In this document: positions 1 to 7,030 of the stretch, piece after piece
Layout: the number at the start of each line of letters is the position of its first letter
Position numbering within the stretch: position 1 is the first letter of the stretch
Notes under the pieces: generated by a model
What the model was told of the DNA's origin: nothing
Seen by the model: the letters and a program-made list of their open reading frames with translations, nothing else
Database searches by the model: none
Source of the DNA: Propionibacteriaceae bacterium
GTDB taxonomy: Bacteria; Actinomycetota; Actinomycetes; Propionibacteriales; Propionibacteriaceae
Length of the DNA stretch: 8,553 nucleotides
Direction of reading: 5' to 3'
NCBI GenBank assembly: GCA_024636075.1
Contig: JAGXHS010000109.1
Coordinates: forward strand, 1-8,553
Position numbers and translations under genes: made by a program

Positions 1-2
1 CC

Positions 3-155
3 CTGTCGGTGACGGGTCGTCAGGTGGTGTACATCTCGGTGACTGTCAGCTCACAGCAGCCCACGGTGGTGGGTTGCGAGATTCTGGTGGACGGAGTGTC
101 GGTGGATTCGGTGACCGACACAGGTCTGGCCAGCTGCACGGGCATCACCGAATGA
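3..155 (+). CDS. C-terminal fragment of a probable exported small protein (MmpS-like domain possible)
   Basis: An open frame enters from the left edge and ends at TGA 153-155, leaving 50 residues. It alternates hydrophobic and polar residues (QVVYISVTV, then CEILVDGVSVDSV), as in a small beta-sandwich. Its two cysteines, residues 25 and 45 of the fragment, are placed to form a disulfide, which suggests an extracytoplasmic protein. The pattern 'C-x-I-x-VDG-x-x-V' followed about 15 residues later by a cysteine resembles the end of MmpS-type transport accessory proteins and related actinobacterial secreted or lipoprotein domains; this is a family impression only. The start, signal peptide and any membrane anchor lie outside the window. 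Codon use matches the downstream genes. The PrsW-family gene begins 72 bases further on in the same direction, so co-transcription is possible, although a separate promoter is proposed in the gap. The reading frame is fairly sure; the family is not. Confidence 0.6.
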   Translation: MSVTGRQVVYISVTVSSQQPTVVGCEILVDGVSVDSVTDTGLASCTGITE

Positions 156-214
156 ACGCCCGTCCGTGAGCGGCCAAGAGCTCGACGAGCAATGGCGGGT
201 GTTCGAGCCGACGC

Positions 215-227
215 TAGGCTGGACGAC
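215..227 (+). promoter_or_regulatory. Candidate -10 element for a leaderless prsW-family transcript
   Basis: TAGGCT at 215-220 fits the actinobacterial -10 consensus TANNNT. It ends seven bases before the ATG at 228, the spacing expected when transcription starts on the A of the start codon. No convincing Shine-Dalgarno sequence precedes that ATG, which agrees with a leaderless mRNA. No good -35 hexamer is visible. An 11-bp palindrome (GCTCG-A-CGAGC, 180-190) lies just upstream, where a regulator could bind. This is inferred from spacing only. Confidence 0.35.
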
Positions 228-1619
228 ATGACGATGGTGGCGCCCGAACGACGAGCACGTTCGCTGTCGGGCATCCCACCAGTGATCGATCCTTCACTCA
301 GCCGACGGCAACGCCTGCTGCGCAACAGGTGGCTGTGGATCGGCGTCGCCCTCGCCCTGTTCAGCGCCGCCGCGCTGTGGCACATGTATTTGTTGGTGCA
401 TCCCGATCGGGTGGTCGAGGGCGTCGGTGCCGTGCCCGGGTTGAACAACGACGCCTTGCTGCAAGCCTTCCGGTTTGCCTGGCCGACTGCCGTGGTGTGG
501 TTGTTGGTCTTCCTCGCTCTCGACAGGTTCGGGTCGGTGGGATGGACATTGCGGTGGTTCGCCTTCGTCTGGGGTGCCTGCATCGCGACCTGGATCTCGA
601 TGCACGTCAATACCTGGGCAGGCGAGCTGCTCTCGGTGACCGGAGCAGACCCGTCCGCCGGTGCCCGCCCGGCAGTGTTCGTCGCGCCCTTCGTGGAGGA
701 AGCCGCCAAGGCGACCGTGCTGTTCTGGTTGGCGATCGGCGTCCGCTACCGCATTGTCAGCATCTTGCAGAGCGTCTCGCTCGCTGGCTTTTCGGCGATC
801 GGATTCGCGTTCGTCGAGAACATCCTCTATTACTCCCGCGCCATCGTGTATTCGGCCAGCACCATCCAGGCCGGGGACGCCGACGCGGCGGTCCGAGAGC
901 TGGTCCTGTTGCGTGGGGTCTACACGTCGTTCGGGCATCCACTGTTCACATTCACGACAGGCGTGGGTCTGGCGATCGGTCTGCGCACCCGCAGCAAGCA
1001 GGTCCGCATCCTGGCGCCGTTGACCGGGTTCACCTTGGCGTGCCTGGGGCACATGGTGTTCAACGCGGTCGCCTCCAGTGGCGGCAGTCGGCTGAACTTC
1101 ATCATGGCCCTGCTGCTGGTTCTGGGCGTTGTCCTCTTCCTGGTGCGCAAGGTGTTCACTGAGAAGAGGCGGATCCAGGACCGGCTGGTCGACTTCGTTC
1201 AGATGGGCTGGCTGCGGGAACGCGACGTGATCAATTTCTCCAGCGCCTGGCGTCGGGCCTGGTTGCTGATCGTGGCGGCCCGGCGCGGACTCGTCACGTT
1301 GCGCGCCACCCGGCAACAGCTGCACAGCATCACCGAGCTGGTGTATCTGCGCGACGGGATCGTGCGGGGCATCATCGGTGAATCCGGTGTGGATCGGGAA
1401 CGTGAACTGCTCGACGACATCACAGGGCTGCGCGGTCTGGCTCTTGACGAGGCCAGCGGCCTGGCCTTGGCGATCCCGTGGCGACGGCTGGCGTTCTGGC
1501 GTCGGTCGCGCCCATCGGGATCTGGCCCGTGGGCGCAGCCGGTCGGGACGGGTAGCTGGGGAGCCCCGGTCGCAGCCAGCTGGGAGCCGCCGACGGGTGG
1601 CCCGACCCGCTCCGGTTGA
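228..1619 (+). CDS. PrsW-family intramembrane metalloprotease with long C-terminal extension
   Basis: The 463-residue product is a polytopic membrane protein with about eight hydrophobic segments between residues 34 and 307. It shows the PrsW signatures in order: the double glutamate EEAAK (E157, E158), FAFVEN (E197), GHPLFT (H237) and GHMVFN (H275). These conserved acidic and histidine residues form the presumed metal/catalytic site inside the membrane. In Bacillus subtilis PrsW makes the first cut in the anti-sigma factor RsiW; the actinobacterial substrate is unknown, and no sigma/anti-sigma gene is in this window. After the last membrane segment there is an extension of about 155 residues: an Arg-rich, probably helical region and then a Gly/Pro/Trp-rich tail with repeated GSGPW/GTGSW/ASWEPP units. 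B. subtilis PrsW is much shorter. ATG 228 was chosen because a TANNNT element precedes it by seven bases; the in-frame ATG at 192 would add 12 residues and lacks a Shine-Dalgarno site. The family call is firm; the start and substrate are uncertain. Confidence 0.9.
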   Translation: MTMVAPERRARSLSGIPPVIDPSLSRRQRLLRNRWLWIGVALALFSAAALWHMYLLVHPDRVVEGVGAVPGLNNDALLQAFRFAWPTAVVWLLVFLALDRFGSVGWTLRWFAFVWGACIATWISMHVNTWAGELLSVTGADPSAGARPAVFVAPFVEEAAKATVLFWLAIGVRYRIVSILQSVSLAGFSAIGFAFVENILYYSRAIVYSASTIQAGDADAAVRELVLLRGVYTSFGHPLFTFTTGVGLAIGLRTRSKQVRILAPLTGFTLACLGHMVFNAVASSGGSRLNFIMALLLVLGVVLFLVRKVFTEKRRIQDRLVDFVQMGWLRERDVINFSSAWRRAWLLIVAARRGLVTLRATRQQLHSITELVYLRDGIVRGIIGESGVDRERELLDDITGLRGLALDEASGLALAIPWRRLAFWRRSRPSGSGPWAQPVGTGSWGAPVAASWEPPTGGPTRSG

Positions 1620-1684
1620 TCAGGCTCGGCGCCTCGACGGATCACCGTTTCGCTGCGTCATGCCCCCCGCGGCGACCCGTATCG

Positions 1685-1710
1685 TGCCACAGTTGGCATA
1701 TCTTGGCGAC
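1685..1710 (+). promoter_or_regulatory. Candidate promoter/operator region for the GTPase operon
   Basis: In the 122-base gap between the PrsW-family stop and the first GTPase, TATCTT (1699-1704) fits the actinobacterial TANNNT -10 element. It would start transcription near 1711, giving a leader of about 30 bases before GTG 1742. No convincing -35 is present. Immediately upstream is an inverted repeat, TGCCA-CAGT-TGGCA (1685-1698), whose right part is also the first copy of a direct repeat TTGGC (1693-1697 and 1703-1707) spaced one helical turn apart. This could be a regulator site or chance. No terminator-like hairpin with a T tract was found for the upstream gene, so read-through is also possible. 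Confidence 0.3.
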
Positions 1711-1728
1711 TGAGGCCCAATTGCCGCG

Positions 1729-1734
1729 AAAGGA
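1729..1734 (+). promoter_or_regulatory. Ribosome binding site that fixes the GTG start of the first GTPase
   Basis: AAAGGA lies seven bases before GTG 1742. This decides the start: the frame is open up to ATG 1616, but that would add 42 residues of non-conserved-looking, Cys/His/Pro-rich sequence, and the extension would read through the candidate promoter. Confidence 0.75.
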
Positions 1735-1741
1735 CGACCCA

Positions 1742-3598
1742 GTGAGCACAATCAAGCTGGCCCAGGCACTCACTGAGCTGCGCGAGTCGCTCAGCCCGGT
1801 CCGATTGCGGTTGCCGCTGCCGGGTTCGGCAGAGCAGACCGTCGCCATCGACAGCATCACCCGACAACTGGACGACTACGTGTTGCCGCGGCTGGCCACC
1901 ATCGACGCGCCGTTGTTGGTGGTGGTGGGCGGCTCAACCGGTGCCGGCAAGTCGACGGTGATCAACGCCCTGATCGGGCGGGTGGTGAGTGTCCCGGGTG
2001 TCATTCGACCGACCACCAAGTCCCCGGTGCTGGTGCACCACCCGGGGGACGCCCACTGGTTCGAGGACGACCGGATCCTGCCGGGGCTGATCCGCTCCCG
2101 GGTGTCGTCCAATGACTGGCACTCCTTGCAGCTGGTCGCCGAGGACACCCTGCCGCAGGGCTTGGCTGTGCTGGATTCCCCGGACATCGACTCGGTGGTG
2201 AAGGAGAACCGGAAACTCGCCGGCCAGCTGTTGCAGGCCGCCGATCTCTGGCTGTTCACCACCTCGGCTGCCCGCTACGCCGATGCCGTCCCGTGGGACT
2301 ATCTGCTTCAGGCCGCAGAGCGTAGTACCGCCGTCGCGGTGCTGCTGAACCGTGTACCACCGGGCGCGATGGAGGCGGTGCCGGCGCACCTGGGTCAGCT
2401 GATGGTCGAACGCGGATTGGCCGAATCGCCGCTGTTCGCCGTCCCTGAGACCGAGACCGACGAAGACGGCTTGCTGCCCGACGCGGCTGTCTCGCCGATC
2501 CGCAGCTGGCTCGCCACCCTCGCCGCCGATGAGAAGTCGCGGCAGCGCGTGGTGATGCAAACCCTCGATGGCGCCATCGTCTCCGCCGCAACCAGGGCCC
2601 CTGCCGTCGCCGACGCGGTGCAGGAGCAGACAGAAGCGTTGGAACAGCTGCGCAGCGATGCCGCCAAGTCTTACGCCGAAGCTGCCCGGTTGGTGTCGGT
2701 GCAATCAGCCGACGGCACCCTGATGCGGGGTGAAGTGTTGGCGCGCTGGCACGAATTCGTGGGTACCGGAGAATTCATGCGGGCGATGGAGGAACGCCTT
2801 TCCTGGTTCCGGGATCGGGTGTGGGGCGCGTTGCGCGGAGCACCCGCGGAAGCGGAGCAGGTCAAGGTGGCCGTCGAGTCCGGGCTGGAGGCACTGATCC
2901 GGGAAGAGGGTCAGTCCGCTGCCGAACGGACCGACTCCGCCTGGCGGGCGACACCCGCCGGACGCGCCGTGCTGCGAGAACTCACCTCGAAGGACCTGTC
3001 CCGGGCATCGGCAGACTTCCCGGCCAAAGCTGCCCGGGCGATTCGGGACTGGCAAGGTGACGTGCTCGAGTTGGTCTCCGGAGAGGGGATGGGCAAGCGT
3101 TCCCGGGCCCGGGTGATGGCACTGGGCGTCAATGGCATGGCCGCGTCCCTGATGGTCGTGGTTTTCGCACACACCGGTGGTTTGACCGGAGCGGAGGTCG
3201 GCATCGCTGGCGGCACCACGGTGGTGGCGCAGCGGCTGTTGGAAGCCGTGTTCGGCGACGACGCAGTCCGCAAGCTGGCCGAGCATGCCAAGCGGGATCT
3301 GGATGCCCGGGTGGAGAGCCTGATGGCCACCGAACTGGCCCGCTACGAGCAGGCATTGTCGGGCTTGTCGGTCAGTGACGGATCAGCCGAACGAATCCGC
3401 GAGGCCGCCGAGGTGGTGTCGGTGACCCGACTGCGAGGCTACGAGCCCGAACGGTCCGCCATCGCGACCGGTTCCAGCAGAGCCCTGCCCCCAGCCGAGG
3501 GGACTCCAGCGCCGGCTGCTGAGGTGCAGTTCAACCAGGTCTCGAACACCAGGCACGCCGAAATGGTCGAAGCGGAGATCGTAGAGGAGGACAACTGA
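1742..3598 (+). CDS. Dynamin-like membrane GTPase, first of a coupled pair
   Basis: The 618-residue product has an N-terminal GTPase domain. Its P-loop is GGSTGAGKST (residues 63-72), the switch-I threonines lie in RPTTKSP (about 89-95), and the G3 motif LDSPD (144-148) has the DxPD form usual in YfjP-like GTPases. At the G4 position the sequence is LLNRVP (201-206): the Asn is present, but the guanine-reading Asp of NKxD is replaced by Pro. Long helical regions follow. A Gly-rich hydrophobic hairpin (about 458-476 and 479-497) is the likely membrane insertion. A charged helix follows, and then an acidic tail ending EIVEEDN. This plan matches bacterial dynamin-like proteins, which bind and reshape the inner membrane. 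From memory, adjacent actinobacterial pairs such as Streptomyces DynA/DynB act with FtsZ at division septa; orthology is not shown here. Its stop overlaps the next start by one base, so the two products are probably made in linked amounts and may work as one complex. Confidence 0.85.
   Translation: MSTIKLAQALTELRESLSPVRLRLPLPGSAEQTVAIDSITRQLDDYVLPRLATIDAPLLVVVGGSTGAGKSTVINALIGRVVSVPGVIRPTTKSPVLVHHPGDAHWFEDDRILPGLIRSRVSSNDWHSLQLVAEDTLPQGLAVLDSPDIDSVVKENRKLAGQLLQAADLWLFTTSAARYADAVPWDYLLQAAERSTAVAVLLNRVPPGAMEAVPAHLGQLMVERGLAESPLFAVPETETDEDGLLPDAAVSPIRSWLATLAADEKSRQRVVMQTLDGAIVSAATRAPAVADAVQEQTEALEQLRSDAAKSYAEAARLVSVQSADGTLMRGEVLARWHEFVGTGEFMRAMEERLSWFRDRVWGALRGAPAEAEQVKVAVESGLEALIREEGQSAAERTDSAWRATPAGRAVLRELTSKDLSRASADFPAKAARAIRDWQGDVLELVSGEGMGKRSRARVMALGVNGMAASLMVVVFAHTGGLTGAEVGIAGGTTVVAQRLLEAVFGDDAVRKLAEHAKRDLDARVESLMATELARYEQALSGLSVSDGSAERIREAAEVVSVTRLRGYEPERSAIATGSSRALPPAEGTPAPAAEVQFNQVSNTRHAEMVEAEIVEEDN
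3585..3590 (+). promoter_or_regulatory. Strong Shine-Dalgarno at the TGATG junction of the two GTPase genes
   Basis: AGGAGG, a perfect anti-16S match, lies inside the last codons of the first GTPase gene, seven bases before ATG 3598. The upstream stop TGA (3596-3598) shares its A with that ATG. The second gene therefore has its own strong site as well as the geometry for termination-reinitiation coupling. Confidence 0.85.
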
Positions 3599-5034
3599 TG
3601 GGGATCTTCTCCTCGAACAAGCCGTCGCTGCCGTCCCGGGTGAGGGCACTGAGTGAAGCAGCGGACCTCGCCGAAGGTCGCAGCGACGACGACGTGGTCG
3701 CCGGAGCGCAGCGAGTGGTCCGACAGGTGGATCGCCGACTCGCCTTCTCCGGAGAGGTGACCGTCGTCGCCCTCGCTGGAGCCACCGGCTCGGGAAAGTC
3801 GTCCGCCTTCAATGCCGTCTCCGGCACCACCCTCGCCGAACCCGGGGTCACCCGACCCACCACAGCCAAGGCGATGGCTGCTTCCTGGGGCGCCGAACCG
3901 CCGTCGGAGCTGTTGGACTGGTTGGAGATTCCTCGGCGCCACACAGTCACCGGCGGCGCCGACGATCTTGAGGGCCTGGTGCTGCTTGACCTTCCTGATC
4001 ACGATTCCACCGAGCTGGCGCACCGGGCGGAGGTGGATCGGTTGGTGCAGCTGGTCGACATGTTCATCTGGGTCGTTGATCCGCAGAAGTATGCGGACGC
4101 CGCGCTGCACGACCGATACCTGAAACCGCTGGTCGCCCACAGCGGGGTGATGATGGTGGTGCTGAACCAGGTCGACACCCTCAGCGAGACGGAGCTGGAA
4201 CGCTGCCTCACTGATCTGCGTCGGCTGCTGGATTCCGAAGGCCTGAAGAAGGCCCAGGTGCTGGCGATCTCCGCGAAGACCGGGAGGGGTGTCGACACGC
4301 TGCGGAAGAAGCTTTCCCGGTCGATCGCGGACAAGCAGACCGCAGCGCGCAGGTTGTCCGGTGACGTTGATGCGGCGGCCGCTGCGCTGAGTGTCGAGGT
4401 CGGATCGGCCGAAACCCGTGGACTCGGCGATGCCCGACTGAAGCAGTTGCACAAGGCATTGGGCGAAGCTGCCGGGGTGCCGGTGGTCACCGAAGCGGTG
4501 CTGAAGGCGATGCGGCGGCGCGGCGCCGCAGCCACCGGATGGCCCGCACTGAGTTGGTTGACGAAGCTGCGCCCCGACCCGCTGCGCAGATTGCATCTCG
4601 ACCAGTTCAGCTCCCGGAGCAAGAAGCAGAATCAGCTGGAACCTGCCCGGGTGCAACGCAGCAGCCTGCCGAGCGGTACCGGAGTGCAGAAGGCGCGGGT
4701 GGACTCCGCGCTGCGGGCACTGGCCGATGACGCCTCCCAAGGACTCCCGCGGGGCTGGTCGGCGGCTGTGCTGCAGGCCTCCCGCCGCGAGGAACGCCTG
4801 CTCGCCGACGACCTGGACCGGGCAGTGGCCACCACCGACCTGGCGATGGAACGCGGCCAGGGTTACTGGAAGCTCGTCCAGATGCTGCAGTGGCTGCTGA
4901 TCGCCGTCGTGCTGGTGGGCCTGCTGTGGCTGGGCGCAAACTTCGCGCTCGGCTACTTCCAGCTGCCACGACTGCCCGACGCCTACTCCTACCGGGGGAT
5001 CACCCTGCCGACGATGATGGTCTTCGGGGGGTGA
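3598..5034 (+). CDS. YfjP-type membrane GTPase, second of the pair; reading frame interrupted near the 3' end
   Basis: The uninterrupted frame gives 478 residues with a complete GTPase domain: P-loop GATGSGKSS (61-69), switch-I RPTTA (86-90), G3 DLPDHDS (131-137), G4 NQVD (190-193) and G5 SAK (225-227). Unlike its partner, it keeps the Asp that recognises guanine. A helical region of about 190 residues follows, then a membrane segment at about 430-452 (WLLIAVVLVGLLWLG). The frame then reaches TGA 5032-5034 directly after six G. The natural continuation, with a second membrane helix and cytoplasmic tail, lies in the -1 frame up to 5225, so the restored protein would be 542 residues with a membrane hairpin. 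As read, it would lose the second helix, leaving a single-pass protein. Either one G is missing through sequencing or assembly error, the gene is recently mutated, or slippage makes both forms. Like its partner, it is probably a membrane-associated dynamin-like protein. The family call is good; the intactness is unresolved. Confidence 0.85.
   Translation: MGIFSSNKPSLPSRVRALSEAADLAEGRSDDDVVAGAQRVVRQVDRRLAFSGEVTVVALAGATGSGKSSAFNAVSGTTLAEPGVTRPTTAKAMAASWGAEPPSELLDWLEIPRRHTVTGGADDLEGLVLLDLPDHDSTELAHRAEVDRLVQLVDMFIWVVDPQKYADAALHDRYLKPLVAHSGVMMVVLNQVDTLSETELERCLTDLRRLLDSEGLKKAQVLAISAKTGRGVDTLRKKLSRSIADKQTAARRLSGDVDAAAAALSVEVGSAETRGLGDARLKQLHKALGEAAGVPVVTEAVLKAMRRRGAAATGWPALSWLTKLRPDPLRRLHLDQFSSRSKKQNQLEPARVQRSSLPSGTGVQKARVDSALRALADDASQGLPRGWSAAVLQASRREERLLADDLDRAVATTDLAMERGQGYWKLVQMLQWLLIAVVLVGLLWLGANFALGYFQLPRLPDAYSYRGITLPTMMVFGG
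5026..5031 (+). other. Run of six G at the frameshift point, directly before a TGA stop
   Basis: In the upstream frame this reads GGG GGG TGA. Sliding a Gly-tRNA back one base keeps perfect pairing (GGG to GGG) and places GTG instead of TGA in the A site, entering the frame that is open to 5225. A seventh G would give the same protein without slippage. Homopolymers are also common sites of replication slippage and of sequencing or assembly error, so the sequence alone cannot decide. Confidence 0.7.
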
Positions 5035-5225
5035 TTGCGGGTGTGCTGCTGGCACTGCTGAGCAGACTGTTCGTTGAGTTCACCGCCCACAGCAAAGCGG
5101 CCCGCGCCGGCAGCGTGCTGCGTGAGTCGATAGCGGAGGTGGCGGAGCAGCGCGTGGTGGGGCCGGTCAATGTGGAGTTGCGCCGCTACGCGGCTGCACG
5201 GGACGCACTGCATCGCACGCACTGA
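5031..5225 (+). pseudogene. Out-of-frame C-terminal segment of the second GTPase (64 residues)
   Basis: Read from GTG 5031 to TGA 5223-5225, this segment starts with a hydrophobic stretch (VIAGVLLALLSRLF). That stretch pairs with the membrane helix before the break to form a two-helix hairpin. It continues with a basic, amphipathic tail (RESIAEVAEQRV, then ELRRYAAARDAL) of the kind that ends actinobacterial YfjP-like GTPases. Joined at the G run, the sequence reads FGG-VIAGVLLAL without a gap. Codon usage is typical of the genome, so the segment has been under coding constraint until recently or still is. It has no ribosome binding site of its own. It is labelled pseudogene only because the frame is broken as sequenced. 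Confidence 0.75.
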
Positions 5226-5227
5226 CC

Positions 5228-5249
5228 CGATGCGGCTCAGTTCGCATCG
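5228..5249 (+). terminator. Perfect 7-bp hairpin after the GTPase pair (terminator or operator)
   Basis: CGATGCG (5228-5234) and CGCATCG (5243-5249) are exact inverted repeats around an 8-base loop, beginning two bases after the second GTPase stop codon at 5225. No T tract follows, so this would be a U-less hairpin of the kind reported in actinobacteria. The right arm also covers the proposed -35 of the ettA promoter, so it could instead be a regulator site. The inverted repeat is certain; the role is inferred. Confidence 0.45.
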
Positions 5250-5269
5250 ATGGGGGCTGCTGGCATAAT
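5241..5269 (+). promoter_or_regulatory. Candidate sigma-70-type promoter for ettA
   Basis: TTCGCA (5241-5246; four of six matches to TTGACA) and CATAAT (5264-5269; five of six matches to TATAAT) are separated by exactly 17 bases. The -10 is extended by TG at 5261-5262. Transcription would begin near 5276 and leave a leader of about 67 bases before TTG 5343. It is the best-matching promoter in the window and suggests that ettA is expressed independently of the GTPase pair. Confidence 0.55.
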
Positions 5270-5330
5270 GGCCCACGGTGAACCGCGGCCCGTCTGATGG
5301 CTGCTGCCATTCCGATGCCCCTCCCGCTCG

Positions 5331-5335
5331 AAGGA
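5331..5335 (+). promoter_or_regulatory. Ribosome binding site supporting the TTG start of ettA
   Basis: AAGGA lies seven bases before TTG 5343. The start gives (M)AEYIYTMHNV, which lines up with the N-terminus of E. coli EttA (from memory, MAQFVYTMHRV). The later in-frame ATG at 5364 would remove conserved residues and has no such site. Confidence 0.8.
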
Positions 5336-5342
5336 TCCACTC

Positions 5343-7028
<1,686 letters not shown>

Positions 7029-7030
7029 GT

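Noticed and set aside
294..1325. A 343-codon minus-strand open frame opposite the PrsW-family gene
   Set aside because: Low-complexity composition (Gln, Asp, Gly, His, Arg) and no domain; the opposite strand encodes the conserved protease motifs.
1616..1741. N-terminal extension of the first GTPase from ATG 1616
   Set aside because: No ribosome binding site, family-unlike Cys/His/Pro-rich residues, and it would overlap the PrsW-family stop codon and the promoter region. GTG 1742 has AAAGGA at good spacing.
4890..5030. A separate small gene of 111 codons at 4890-5225
   Set aside because: Its first part is an out-of-frame reading of the GTPase. Only the portion after the G run (5031-5225) is real coding sequence, and it belongs to the interrupted GTPase.
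3439..5055. A 538-codon open frame on the minus strand opposite the second GTPase
   Set aside because: The product is rich in Gln, His, Gly and Arg with no recognisable domain, and the plus strand carries a clear GTPase with all motifs. It is a by-product of high G+C third-position bias.
5268..5297. A nine-codon frame from ATG 5268 ending at TGA 5295-5297, next to the 17-codon leader
   Set aside because: Its ATG overlaps the proposed -10 element, so it would lie upstream of the transcript start.
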